Counted from the stretch's first letter, positions 35,295-43,678 are shown. The stretch is 64,000 nt of DNA from Chryseobacterium nepalense (GCF_023195755.1 NZ_CP096203.1:1-64000); one strand, 5' to 3'. Translations and numbers: made by a program. Notes: generated by a model not told the origin, from the letters alone.

Positions 35295-35322
35295 AAATCC
35301 TGCCTTTGGGCGGGATTTTTTC
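35295..35322 (+). terminator. guaA: Terminator after guaA
   Basis: AATCCTGCC pairs with GGCGGGATT (one G-U) around a four-base loop, followed by six Ts. It is a strong intrinsic terminator about 23 bases beyond the stop. Confidence 0.9.
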
Positions 35323-35342
35323 GTTTAATTATTAAAATTATT

Positions 35343-35492
35343 TGGAGCTTTTTCCAGCTTTGAGTTGATGCTGAGCCTGTCGAAGTACTATATCTTTTTG
35401 GTTATGGGCTCCTGAACTATGTTTGTAAGCTTCCGGTTTATGCTCCGGCCGCAACCAAAAAGGATGCTGCTTCAATCTGGGCTAGGGTTGCA
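35343..35492. repeat. Composite palindromic repeat after guaA, second copy
   Basis: TGGAGCTTTTTCCAGCTTT (left arm) and CAAAAAGGATGCTGCTTCAA...TGGGCTAGG (right arm) correspond to the element at 33571-33688. Here ATGCTGAGCCTGTCGAAGTAC (35368-35388) is the nested unit. The rest of the 459-base gap to 35731 is AT-rich. It holds one short AATCTTTTGTGTC...GCGGTTAAAA unit (35646-35671) and no gene that I can see. Confidence 0.65.
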
Positions 35493-35731
35493 GCCGCCCT
35501 TTCAGTTTATAAAATCATACAATTACAAGTCAGTTTGTACAGTTAAGAAATACACTTAATTCAATTGAGATTTACATTGCTGGAATGTATGATGAAATTA
35601 ATCTATTGTTAGCTTTTGTCTTCAAGGCTCAACTTAAATAAACAAAATCTTTTGTGTCTTTTGCGGTTAAAAAACTCATGCATTATAAATAAGTCTCAGT
35701 TTTTCCCTAAATTTAAGTAAAATTACATCAA

Positions 35732-37231
35732 ATGCAAATTGAAACAAGAACGCTCACCGTTCAGGATTACTCAGAATTGGTAGAAACTATGAAACGGGCC
35801 TATCCTCAAATGTCTGAATATGTATGGTCTAAAAGAAGCATCGAAAAACTAACAAGAATATTTCCTCAGGGACAGATCTGTATTACGGTTGACGGAAAAC
35901 TCGCCGCCGTAGCACTTTCAATCATTGTAAATTATGATGAATTCGGCGATGATCATACTTACAGCGATATTACGGGAAATTATACTTTCAATACCCATAC
36001 TTCCACAGGGAATGTACTCTATGGAATCGAAGTTTTTGTTGATCCGGAATTTCGTGAACTTCGGCTGGGAAGAAGATTATATGATGCCAGGAAAGAACTT
36101 TGTGAACTGTTAAATCTAAGATCGATTATTTTAGGAGGCAGAATTCCGAACTATCACAAACACAGCGAGCTATCACCGAGGGAATATATCAGGAGAGTTA
36201 GAGATAAAGAAATTTATGATCCGGTTTTATCATTTCAGCTTTCCAATAATTTTTTGCCCATCAGAGTTTTAAAGAAATATCTCCCCGAAGACGAATCCTC
36301 AAAAGAAAATGCTGTGCTCCTGCAATGGAATAATATCTATTACAGTAAAAAGCCCAATACCATGCAGGACAGCATTATCAGGCTGGGACTGGTGCAATGG
36401 CAGATGAGACATTTCAAAGATATTGATGCCTTCTACGAACAGGTTGAGTTCTTTGTAGATGTGATGGGCGACTATAAAGCCGATTTCGTTCTTTTCCCGG
36501 AATTGTTCAACACTCCTTTGCTGGCTCCCTTCAACAAACTTTCCGAAAGAGACAGTATGATTGAACTTGCAAAATTAACGGAAGAAATCAAAATGAAAAT
36601 TTCGGATCTGGCCATCAGCTATAACGTTAATATCATTTCCGGAAGCATGCCTGTTTTCGAAAATAATGATTTATATAATGTAAGTTATCTTCTTCACAGA
36701 GATGGAAGAATAGATGAATACAGGAAAATTCACATCACGCCGAATGAGAAAAAATATTACGGAATGAAAGGCGGAAACGAAATCCGTGTTTTCGATACGG
36801 ACTGTGGTAAAATCGGACTGGTAATCTGCTACGATGTGGAGTTCCCGGAATTACCAAGAATTTTAGCCGATCAGGGGATGAAAATTCTTTTTGTGCCTTA
36901 TCTTACGGATACGCAGAATGCCTATATGCGTGTTCGGCATTGTGCGGCCGCAAGAGCTATTGAAAATGAGTGTTATGTTGCGATTGCAGGTTGCGTAGGA
37001 AATCTTCCGGGTGTTAATAATATGGATATTCAGTTTGGGCAGGCAGCCGTATTTACTCCTTCCGATTTTGCTTTTCCATCGAATGCTGTGAAAGGAGAAG
37101 CAACACCCAATACGGAAATGACACTGATTGTAGATGTGGATTTAAATCTTCTGAAAGACCTTCATCACCATGGCTCCGTACAGGTGATGAAAGACCGTAG
37201 AAAAGATCTTTATGAAACATATTTAAAATAG
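35732..37231 (+). CDS. GNAT acetyltransferase-carbon-nitrogen hydrolase fusion protein
   Basis: Two enzymes are fused in 499 residues. Residues 1 to about 190 are a GNAT-type domain, with the acetyl-CoA loop region VDPEFRELRLGRRLYDAR (103-120). Residues about 214-495 are a nitrilase-superfamily amidohydrolase with the full Glu-Lys-Cys triad: E257 in FPELF, K332 in EYRKIHI and C366 in VICYDVEFPE. The fusion is found in other bacteria. It may make and break related amides, but no substrate is known. It stands alone and ends at a strong terminator. Confidence 0.92.
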   Translation: MQIETRTLTVQDYSELVETMKRAYPQMSEYVWSKRSIEKLTRIFPQGQICITVDGKLAAVALSIIVNYDEFGDDHTYSDITGNYTFNTHTSTGNVLYGIEVFVDPEFRELRLGRRLYDARKELCELLNLRSIILGGRIPNYHKHSELSPREYIRRVRDKEIYDPVLSFQLSNNFLPIRVLKKYLPEDESSKENAVLLQWNNIYYSKKPNTMQDSIIRLGLVQWQMRHFKDIDAFYEQVEFFVDVMGDYKADFVLFPELFNTPLLAPFNKLSERDSMIELAKLTEEIKMKISDLAISYNVNIISGSMPVFENNDLYNVSYLLHRDGRIDEYRKIHITPNEKKYYGMKGGNEIRVFDTDCGKIGLVICYDVEFPELPRILADQGMKILFVPYLTDTQNAYMRVRHCAAARAIENECYVAIAGCVGNLPGVNNMDIQFGQAAVFTPSDFAFPSNAVKGEATPNTEMTLIVDVDLNLLKDLHHHGSVQVMKDRRKDLYETYLK

Positions 37232-37262
37232 TTTTCAGTATGATCTGTTTATAATAAAATTT

Positions 37263-37294
37263 ACACCTCTTTAGAAGAAAGGGGTGTTTTTTTT
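37263..37294 (+). terminator. Terminator of the GNAT-nitrilase gene
   Basis: ACACCTCTTT pairs with AAAGGGGTGT (37278-37287, one G-U) around a five-base loop, followed by seven or more Ts. Confidence 0.9.
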
Positions 37295-37569
37295 GTAACA
37301 ATATATCGAAATGTCATCAAAAAATAAGTGTCAATAATTCTATACATATACAAAGATTTATACATGAAAAGCTGGATAAGAAATTTTTACAAATTGATGA
37401 GTATTACATAGTAATAATTATACTGAAATTACTGTAATACACAATAAAATAACAGGATAAGCGTTAGCAGATAAAGTTTAGTAAAAATTTACAAATAGGA
37501 ATTAATATTTTTATATAAATTAATAAATAACTCTAATAATAATATTTAAATGTAAATGCTTTAAATATA

Positions 37570-37600
37570 TTGTATTATTGTTTGGTTTTATCTAAATTTG
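37570..37600 (+). promoter_or_regulatory. Promoter-like pair in the AT-rich spacer
   Basis: TTG (37570-37572), 20 bases, then TAAATTTG (37593-37600) fit the Bacteroidetes pattern. It would drive a transcript through the small ORF at 37679 and perhaps into the HTH genes, with a long leader. Confidence 0.45.
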
Positions 37601-37678
37601 TAAAAATAGTTTAGTTTAAATAAAGCTAATAATTGCCACTGAAAACTTTAACCTGACAAACCTGATTATAGAATATTC

Positions 37679-37828
37679 ATGAAAAATTCGGACCTGGATA
37701 AATCTTTAAGTAATGACCAAAGATTTAATACCGTCTTAAAATTCCCTCCATTCTTAAAAATGCAAACTGTTGAAATTGATTTTGTTTTGCGAAGTATTAA
37801 AATAATTAATGCTTCTCATGAAAATTAG
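37679..37828 (+). CDS. Possible 49-residue small protein
   Basis: An ATG at 37679 opens 49 codons, starting MKNSDLDKSLSNDQRFNTVL and ending at a TAG at 37828. It lies 79 bases after a promoter-like pair and 171 bases before the first HTH gene. The composition is ordinary and soluble, with no signal or membrane segment. I do not recognise it, and it could be chance in AT-rich DNA. Confidence 0.2.
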   Translation: MKNSDLDKSLSNDQRFNTVLKFPPFLKMQTVEIDFVLRSIKIINASHEN

Positions 37829-37999
37829 TGCAAACACATGAAAGTTATCTGATAATGAATAATACATTGCACATGGATTGTAAGCTTCGGTTTCTGGTAA
37901 TTTCAATAGTTTTTTTTCGTTTTCTATCCGGAGATAGAGAATTTTATTTACCCAAAAGTAATAACACCATTTTTATTTTTCACATATAATACTAAAAGG

Positions 38000-38437
38000 A
38001 TGAAATTTGACTACAAAGAAATACACATAGGAAGTATCATAAAGACTCGCGTTGAAGATACAGAAACTGATCTTGAAAGAATTTGCAAATTCCTGAAAAC
38101 TACAAAAGACCAGATTGAAGAGATGTATCGCTCCAAGAGCTTAGATAGTGATATTCTTATGAGATGGAGTAAACTTCTGGAATATGATTTCTTCAGAATA
38201 TATTCTCAGCATCTTATCCTCTATGCACCTCCTTCCAAAGTAGATAAACAGGTAGAAAAAAAATCCATGCTCCCCAGTTTTCGCAAAAGTATCTACACCC
38301 GGGAAGTTATCGATTTTATTGTTGAACTGATAGAAACCGAGGAAAAAACAATGCCCCAGATTGTGAAGGAATACCGGATCCCGAAATCTACGCTTCATCG
38401 GTGGACTAAAAAATACGGTAATCTTAATAACGGATAA
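38000..38437 (+). CDS. Double-helix-turn-helix DNA-binding protein (transposase-like HTH)
   Basis: The 145-residue protein appears to hold two DNA-binding units. Residues about 8-65 resemble an XRE-like helical domain (IGSIIKTRVEDTETDLERIC then FFRIYSQHLILYAPP). Residues about 100-140 form a transposase-type HTH (TMPQIVKEYRIPKSTLHRWT). No catalytic DDE domain is present, so it is not a working transposase. The next gene, with a similar C-terminal HTH, starts one base after its stop. I recall such proteins as recurrent in Chryseobacterium genomes. Function is unknown; regulation of a mobile or conjugative element is possible. Confidence 0.7.
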   Translation: MKFDYKEIHIGSIIKTRVEDTETDLERICKFLKTTKDQIEEMYRSKSLDSDILMRWSKLLEYDFFRIYSQHLILYAPPSKVDKQVEKKSMLPSFRKSIYTREVIDFIVELIETEEKTMPQIVKEYRIPKSTLHRWTKKYGNLNNG

Positions 38438-38438
38438 C

Positions 38439-38774
38439 ATGAAAAAAAATAAAACTTCACAGCCGGATTTTAAAAGAATATATACTGATATCCTGCAAAA
38501 GAAATTCCCGGAAAAAAAAGAACTTTGTGATAAAATTCTCAGCAAGAAGACTCTTTCCGAACTGGATGTTATTGCAATTAACAATATTATATTTACTCCT
38601 GTTTCAGAAGATATCATCAAATCCAATCAGCAGCACCGGTCGTACAGCAAGTCTACCATTATTAAAATCCTTGAGTTCCAGAAAGAGCACGGACTGAACA
38701 ATACCAAACTCGCTCTGCATTATAAACTGAGCCGCAATACAGTTTCGAGATGGAAAAAACTTTTTATTGTATAA
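38439..38774 (+). CDS. Small HTH DNA-binding protein paired with the preceding gene
   Basis: The 111-residue product has a lysine-rich N-terminal helical part (PDFKRIYTDILQKKFPEKKE). Its C-terminal helix-turn-helix (about 82-108, NNTKLALHYKLSRNTVSRWK) belongs to the same general transposase-like class as the preceding protein. Only one base separates the two genes, so they are co-transcribed and may form a heteromeric DNA-binding pair. Its C-terminal codons run into a 21-bp tandem duplication that overlaps the stop region. Function is unknown. Confidence 0.7.
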   Translation: MKKNKTSQPDFKRIYTDILQKKFPEKKELCDKILSKKTLSELDVIAINNIIFTPVSEDIIKSNQQHRSYSKSTIIKILEFQKEHGLNNTKLALHYKLSRNTVSRWKKLFIV

Positions 38775-38811
38775 AATAATATAACAGCTTTATAAAATAA
38801 TATAACAGCTT
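38770..38811. repeat. Exact 21-bp tandem duplication at the HTH gene 3' end
   Basis: TATAAAATAATATAACAGCTT occurs twice without a mismatch (38770-38790 and 38791-38811), as described by position. The first copy begins inside the last codons of the HTH gene. The second runs into the following terminator. The perfect identity points to a recent slippage duplication. Confidence 0.9.
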
Positions 38812-38835
38812 TGCCTTTATGGCAAAGTTTTTTTT
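38809..38835 (+). terminator. Terminator of the HTH gene pair
   Basis: CTTTGCC (38809-38815) pairs perfectly with GGCAAAG (38821-38827) around TTTAT, followed by eight Ts. Confidence 0.92.
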
Positions 38836-38892
38836 GGATATTAGGAATACTTTTTGAATGCTTGTGGCTTGTTTTTATTACTTTTATGCATT

Positions 38893-40542
38893 ATGTTTGA
38901 TAAGCAACAAAGAAAACTGAAAAGGTCTGCAAAACTCATTTCCGTATTGAGCAAATATGGCTTTAAAGATCTTCTGGCAAGAATGAATGTCGGAAATAAA
39001 CAGCCCGAAGTTTCTTCCGATCTCGAAGAAATTATTTCAAAAGGAACGGTTTATGAAAGGATAAGAATGGCCCTGGAAGAGCTGGGACCTACTTTTGTAA
39101 AACTCGGACAGACATTCAGCAATCGGGAAGATCTTCTTCCGCCCGAACTGATCCAGGAACTGCAGAAACTTCAGGACAAAGTAGATCAAATAGAAATGAA
39201 TGTTGCTGAAATCCTCGAAAATGAATGCAATATTTCTGCTTCGGAGCACTTTTCAGAAATTCAAAGCGAACCTCTGGCTACAGCCTCCATTGCTCAGGTA
39301 TATAAAGCTTTACTGACTGACGGAACGCAGGTTATTCTTAAAATTAAAAAGCCGGATGTTCAGAAAATCATAGAAGATGATCTTCTGTTGATCAAAGATC
39401 TTGAGAAACTGATTTCGTCCTATTCTGAAATCGGAGAAAAACTTAATCTTAAACAGGCAATTTCAACTTTCGAAAAATCTTTATTGGAGGAAGTCTCTCT
39501 GATTAATGAAAAAGAAAATATTCTTCAATTTAGAAGAAATTTTAAAAACAGTAAAGAAACATATATTCCCAAGGTTTACGAAGAGTTTTCTAATAACAAT
39601 ATTCTCTGCATGGAATTTATCGACGGTATTAAAGTTACGGATAAAGCAGCGTTATTGGCCAATTCAATCAATCCTGTTCATATTTCGGAAGCCGGATTAC
39701 GGCTTTTTGTCTCTCAGATTTTAGATTATGGCTTCTTTCATGCAGATCCTCATGCGGGAAATATCCTGGTAAAAAAGGACGGAAAAGTTGTATTCATCGA
39801 TTTTGGTGCAGTAGGTAAAATCCCGCCGAATGACAAGGAAATCCTGGAAGATCTTATCGTAAGTTTCGTTGCAAAAAATCCGCATAAGATTGTGCGTTAC
39901 CTTAAAAAGATGGCGGTCAGTTATCAGATTCCTGATGAAAGAAGATTTGAAGGAGATGTGGAGGATATCCTGGATTTCGTCCACAGTACCTCACTTAAAG
40001 AAATTGATCCGCATGCGGTGATGAACAAAATGAAAGATGTATTGAAAGATAACCGACTGTACATGCCGGATTATTTTTATCTTTTATTCAAAGGAATTGG
40101 ATTGATCGAAGGAGTGGGGCGCACCATTAATCCCGATCTGGATGTAGTGAAAAGCCTCCATCCGTACACAAAAAAAATATTCGCTAAAAAGATAAGTCCG
40201 CAGAATATTTTAAAAACAGGGATGGAAAAAATGATGACTTTTACAGATAATGTAGATGAAATCCCTAAAGAATTGCGTTCCGTCCTACAGAAACTCGATG
40301 AAAATAAGTTCACCGTTACCAGCGAAATTAAAAATATTGAGAAAACCAATCAGCTGATCAAGTCAAGTGTTGTTAATCTGATTCTAACCATGATTCTCGG
40401 TGCGAATATCATTGCTACAGCAATTGTATTTGTCTCGGAATCCGGACCTAAAGTTGGGGAAATGTCCTTAATTGCTGTTCTGGGATTTATATTTTCAGTC
40501 TTATTAACGATTATCATTTTATTAAGGATTACCAGGAAATAA
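38893..40542 (+). CDS. ABC1/AarF/UbiB family atypical kinase
   Basis: This is a member of the UbiB/ADCK family of atypical kinases or ATPases, linked to quinone biosynthesis and lipid metabolism. I chose the ATG at 38893 (MFDKQQRKLKRS, 549 residues) over one 39 bases upstream. The nearer start gives the usual basic N-terminus. The hallmark KLGQ motif is in LGPTFVKLGQTFSNREDLLP. The ATP-binding lysine is in VILKIKKP, and HADPHAGNILV and VFIDFGAVG are the catalytic and metal loops. Two membrane helices form the C-terminus. A quinone role is inferred from family. Confidence 0.92.
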   Translation: MFDKQQRKLKRSAKLISVLSKYGFKDLLARMNVGNKQPEVSSDLEEIISKGTVYERIRMALEELGPTFVKLGQTFSNREDLLPPELIQELQKLQDKVDQIEMNVAEILENECNISASEHFSEIQSEPLATASIAQVYKALLTDGTQVILKIKKPDVQKIIEDDLLLIKDLEKLISSYSEIGEKLNLKQAISTFEKSLLEEVSLINEKENILQFRRNFKNSKETYIPKVYEEFSNNNILCMEFIDGIKVTDKAALLANSINPVHISEAGLRLFVSQILDYGFFHADPHAGNILVKKDGKVVFIDFGAVGKIPPNDKEILEDLIVSFVAKNPHKIVRYLKKMAVSYQIPDERRFEGDVEDILDFVHSTSLKEIDPHAVMNKMKDVLKDNRLYMPDYFYLLFKGIGLIEGVGRTINPDLDVVKSLHPYTKKIFAKKISPQNILKTGMEKMMTFTDNVDEIPKELRSVLQKLDENKFTVTSEIKNIEKTNQLIKSSVVNLILTMILGANIIATAIVFVSESGPKVGEMSLIAVLGFIFSVLLTIIILLRITRK

Positions 40543-40612
40543 GCGGATAATACTTAGAATGGCGCTTTAAATAGTCAACGGATCGGTCATATTCTTTCAA
40601 AAATTAATTGCC

Positions 40613-40620
40613 TATCTTTG
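40613..40620 (+). promoter_or_regulatory. -7 box immediately before the helicase gene
   Basis: TATCTTTG fits TAnnTTTG and ends four bases before the ATG at 40625. This spacing predicts a leaderless or nearly leaderless mRNA. The -33 element is not clear. Confidence 0.55.
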
Positions 40621-40624
40621 CAAA

Positions 40625-41977
40625 ATGGAAAAACTCACTTTTGCAGATTTTGACCTTCCGGTTAAAATTCTTGATGTTTTGGCAGATCTGGATTTATTTG
40701 AACCTACTCCCATCCAGGAGAAGAGCCTTAGGCCGATACTTTCAGGACGCGATGTAATGGGAATTGCACAGACCGGTACGGGGAAAACCCTGGCTTATCT
40801 TTTACCCGTTCTTAAAACCTGGAAGTACAATAAAAACGGAAATCCTACGGTTCTTATTCTTGTACCTACAAGAGAGCTGGTAGTACAGGTTACGGAAATT
40901 CTTGAAAAGCTTACAGAAAATATCACGGCAAGAGTGATCGGTATTTATGGAGGTAAAAATATTAACACACAGAAACTTTTATTCGACGGAGGATGTGATA
41001 TTTTGGTGGGAACTCCTGGACGGGTGATGGATTTGGCGATCGACAATGCTATATCACTGAAAGAAGTTCAGAAGCTGATCATCGATGAGTTTGATGAAAT
41101 GTTGAATCTCGGTTTCAGACCGCAGCTGACGCATATTTTCGAAATGATGAAGGAAAAGAGACAGAACATTCTTTTTTCTGCAACCATGACGGAAGCAGTA
41201 GATGGTATGCTGGATGAGTATTTTGCAAGTCCGGTAGAGATTTCTCTTGCAAAATCCGGTACTCCGCTTGAAAAAATTGAACAGACTGCTTACAAAGTTG
41301 AGAATTTTAATACCAAAATCAACCTGTTGGAATATCTGTTAAAGCGGGATGAGGAGATGTCTAAAGTGTTGATTTTTAACAATAATAAGAAAAACGCAGA
41401 TCTTCTTTTTACTAAAATTAATGAGCTCTTCCCGGAACAGTTTGATGTGATTCATTCCAATAAATCACAGAATTACAGGCTGAAAGCCATGAAAAGTTTT
41501 GAAAATGAAGAGATAAGAGGCCTTATAACCACAGACGTCATGGCAAGAGGTCTTGATATTTCGGATATTACCCATGTTATCAATTTTGAAACGCCGGATA
41601 TTCCGGAACAGTATATTCACAGGATCGGTAGAACGGGTAGGGCAGATAAAGATGGAAAAGCGGTAACATTTGTTACTAAAAAAGAGGAACCGCTGATCCT
41701 TGACATCGAATTACTGATGGATAAGGAGCTTAGATTTATCAACTTCCCTGAAGAGGTGAAAATAAATCCTAAGAAAATTGCCTCTGAAGAAGAGCAGATT
41801 TCCATGAAAAATCCTGCCCAGGTAAAACTGAATGAAGGCGGAGGCGCATTTCACGAGAAGAAAGCCAAGAATACAAAAGAAAACTGGGGCGGACCATCCA
41901 AAAGAAAGGCCCCGAAAAAATTTGGTGCCAACAGATCTCAGCAAAAAGCTATTTCAAAATCCAAGAAAAAGAAATAA
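40625..41977 (+). CDS. DEAD-box-family ATP-dependent RNA helicase (DEFD variant)
   Basis: This RNA helicase probably helps ribosome assembly or RNA turnover. The 450-residue protein has the Q-motif region (FEPTPIQEKSL), Walker A AQTGTGKT at 48-55, PTRELV at 81-86, SAT in LFSATM, and HRIGRTGR as motif VI. Motif II reads DEFD at 154-157 in place of DEAD, keeping the two catalytic acids. A basic, low-complexity tail of about 60 residues (ending KSKKKK) follows the core, as in RNA-binding relatives. It is a single-gene unit ending at a bidirectional hairpin. Confidence 0.94.
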   Translation: MEKLTFADFDLPVKILDVLADLDLFEPTPIQEKSLRPILSGRDVMGIAQTGTGKTLAYLLPVLKTWKYNKNGNPTVLILVPTRELVVQVTEILEKLTENITARVIGIYGGKNINTQKLLFDGGCDILVGTPGRVMDLAIDNAISLKEVQKLIIDEFDEMLNLGFRPQLTHIFEMMKEKRQNILFSATMTEAVDGMLDEYFASPVEISLAKSGTPLEKIEQTAYKVENFNTKINLLEYLLKRDEEMSKVLIFNNNKKNADLLFTKINELFPEQFDVIHSNKSQNYRLKAMKSFENEEIRGLITTDVMARGLDISDITHVINFETPDIPEQYIHRIGRTGRADKDGKAVTFVTKKEEPLILDIELLMDKELRFINFPEEVKINPKKIASEEEQISMKNPAQVKLNEGGGAFHEKKAKNTKENWGGPSKRKAPKKFGANRSQQKAISKSKKKK

Positions 41978-41978
41978 C

Positions 41979-42008
41979 AAAAAACTCCCGAATTTCGGGA
42001 GTTTTTTG
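41979..42008. terminator. Bidirectional terminator between convergent genes
   Basis: AAACTCCCGAA/TTCGGGAGTTT forms a stem with A and T runs on both sides, serving the helicase gene (+) and the hypothetical gene at 42019 (-). Confidence 0.85.
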
Positions 42009-42018
42009 TTTGAGTCAA

Positions 42019-42495
42019 TTAAAATTCATCGTCTTCATCTTCGTCAAGAAAATCGAGTTCGTCATCACTCTGAATATAGTCATGAGATATTCCAGGAGGA
42101 TTAAATAATCCCCAATCATCTACAATAAAATGTTTCGGATCAAATCCGGCTACCCATTCCACAAACAAAATGCGGAATTCTTCTATAAGGCTTCTGATCA
42201 GTTTGTAATATTTTGAATCTGTAAACCCGAACATTTCAAGGTTATTTCCGCTTACCATAATATCTCTCGCTGCTTTACGGATAATTGCAGCGTTCTCCAT
42301 CTTGATGTCATAAAGTCTTACGGCTTCAGCACCAGATATTTTAGCCTGAATAATCATAATGTCTTCAAGAAGATTTATCTTTAGATGTTGCAGATAGTCA
42401 TTATCTTCGGGGAAAAGATCAGTAATGATCTTTAACGTTTCGTAGATTTCCTCGGCTTTTTGATAAAGTGGTAAATTTCTAACCGATTCTCTCAT
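42019..42495 (-). CDS. Conserved-looking helical protein of unknown function
   Basis: I do not recognise this 158-residue protein. It is predicted to be nearly all helical up to about residue 120. This part has YQKAEEIYETLKIITDLF, a VRLYDIKMENAAIIRKAARD helix and a KYYKLIRSLIEEFRILFVEW helix. These features are compatible with a four-helix bundle. The C-terminal 20 residues are highly acidic (DDELDFLDEDEDDEF). The start codon directly abuts the stop of the upstream SGNH hydrolase gene with no gap, so the two are co-expressed. Confidence 0.7.
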   Translation of the reverse strand: MRESVRNLPLYQKAEEIYETLKIITDLFPEDNDYLQHLKINLLEDIMIIQAKISGAEAVRLYDIKMENAAIIRKAARDIMVSGNNLEMFGFTDSKYYKLIRSLIEEFRILFVEWVAGFDPKHFIVDDWGLFNPPGISHDYIQSDDELDFLDEDEDDEF

Positions 42496-43149
42496 TTATT
42501 TCATATAAGGATTCATTACCGATGTCCACAATTTGTAGCCTTCCGGTGTCATATGAAGCATATCTTCTACAAAAAGGTCTTTTCGTACATTTCCGTTGGC
42601 ATCTTCCATTACTTTGGTGATATCAATAAACTCTGCATTCGGCTGTTTTTTCATGAAAGCGGCAATTTTTTTATTGGCTTCTTTCATTTGGGGCCAAAGC
42701 TTTTCGCGGCTTGGAGAATATTTGATTGAGATATAATCTACTTCAATGGTAGGAAATTTAGCACGTATTTTTTTGTAAAAAGTTTTGAATCGCTCTACTA
42801 CCACATCTGCCTTCAGTTTATCATCATCGGCAAAATCATTTTCACCGCAATAGATGATAATCTGTTTGGGTTGATAGTGTAATAGATCATTGGCAAAATA
42901 ATTAAGATCTGTTAATCTGGACCCTCCAAAACCTCTGTTGATAATAGTTTTATCCGGGAAATAATTGGCAACATCCGTCCATTTTGTAAATGATGAGCTT
43001 CCAATCAGGAGGATAGCGTCTTTGGGGGGCGGTGTTTCCTGATCCTGTTTTTTGAAATTCTGTATGTCTTGCCAGAACATCGGTTTTTTTTCCTGCGAAA
43101 AGAAAAGGGCAAAAGTCAGCAGTAAAAATGCTGATAACATCTTCTTCAT
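42496..43149 (-). CDS. Secreted GDSL/SGNH hydrolase
   Basis: The 217-residue protein has a signal peptide (cleavage near FSQ, residues 17-19) and the four SGNH blocks. Block I is IGSSSF (49-54, nucleophile serine), block II GFGGS (73-77), block III GEND (102-105), and block V has D196 and H199 in EDMLHMTPEG. It should act as a periplasmic or outer membrane esterase/acetylhydrolase on lipids or O-acetylated carbohydrates; the substrate is unknown. It is co-transcribed with the helical gene downstream. A terminator separates it from the lipocalin-like gene upstream. Confidence 0.92.
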   Translation of the reverse strand: MKKMLSAFLLLTFALFFSQEKKPMFWQDIQNFKKQDQETPPPKDAILLIGSSSFTKWTDVANYFPDKTIINRGFGGSRLTDLNYFANDLLHYQPKQIIIYCGENDFADDDKLKADVVVERFKTFYKKIRAKFPTIEVDYISIKYSPSREKLWPQMKEANKKIAAFMKKQPNAEFIDITKVMEDANGNVRKDLFVEDMLHMTPEGYKLWTSVMNPYMK

Positions 43150-43180
43150 TGTATAATCATTTTAAAAATTCCGTTTCATA

Positions 43181-43206
43181 AAAAAACTCCCGGAATCTCG
43201 GGAGTT
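43181..43206 (-). terminator. Terminator of the lipocalin-like gene
   Basis: ACTCCCG and CGGGAGT form a stem around a short loop, with a T run on the minus strand (six As on the plus strand). Confidence 0.85.
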
Positions 43207-43211
43207 TCATT

Positions 43212-43673
43212 TTATCTTTTTAAAGAAATGTAGGTGTAATCGATCACCTGATCTCCATTCTGGTCTATGTTTCCGAACATCTGTTTAAGCCTCATCTCAG
43301 AACTTGTAAGAATAACTACCTGATATGGTCTTGAGCTGTCATTCGTATATTTTATGGTGAGATTCTTAGTCTCCGTATCATAATCATACGTTCCTTCCGA
43401 TTTGTAAGCGATCTGACAGTCTGTTCCTGTTCCGGTATATGCTGTAAAAGAGGTGTAAAAATCCGTTCTGTATTCCATCGTATTGTTGGTTTCACATCCG
43501 GTCGGCACATAAGTACTAAGTGCTGTCTTATCGTCTTTTCCTGAAATTACTTCTGTTTTACTGATTTTCCATTCACCTTTCATCATATCCATTTCATACG
43601 CTTGGATATCATCATCTTCACATGAACTAAGCACGAATGCTGAAAAGGCAAATAAAAGTAATTGTTTTTTCAT
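43212..43673 (-). CDS. Lipocalin-like lipoprotein
   Basis: The 153-residue product has a lipoprotein signal with a lipobox cysteine at residue 18 (LSSC). An N-terminal MKGEWKISKTEVISG strand follows, the G-x-W start typical of lipocalin-like Bacteroidetes lipoproteins. The mature part is beta-rich with a YDTETKNLTIKYTNDSS segment. Ligand is unknown. A -7 box sits only five bases upstream of the ATG, and a terminator follows the gene, so it is a single-gene unit. Confidence 0.75.
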   Translation of the reverse strand: MKKQLLLFAFSAFVLSSCEDDDIQAYEMDMMKGEWKISKTEVISGKDDKTALSTYVPTGCETNNTMEYRTDFYTSFTAYTGTGTDCQIAYKSEGTYDYDTETKNLTIKYTNDSSRPYQVVILTSSEMRLKQMFGNIDQNGDQVIDYTYISLKR

Positions 43674-43678
43674 TTTTA

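Larger units (their letters stand above)
37295..37999. other. Long AT-rich spacer upstream of the double-HTH genes
   Basis: This 705-base stretch is more AT-rich than its surroundings. It contains an imperfect ATTAC...GTAAT inverted pair (about 37404-37439), a promoter-like pair at 37570-37600 and a 49-codon ORF at 37679. No recognisable gene remnant is seen in the rest. A spacer this long before two DNA-binding proteins may hold their operators. Confidence 0.5.

Noticed and set aside
38000..38774. An insertion sequence (IS3-type OrfA pair)
   Set aside because: Neither protein has a catalytic domain, and I see no terminal inverted repeats or target duplication around the pair.
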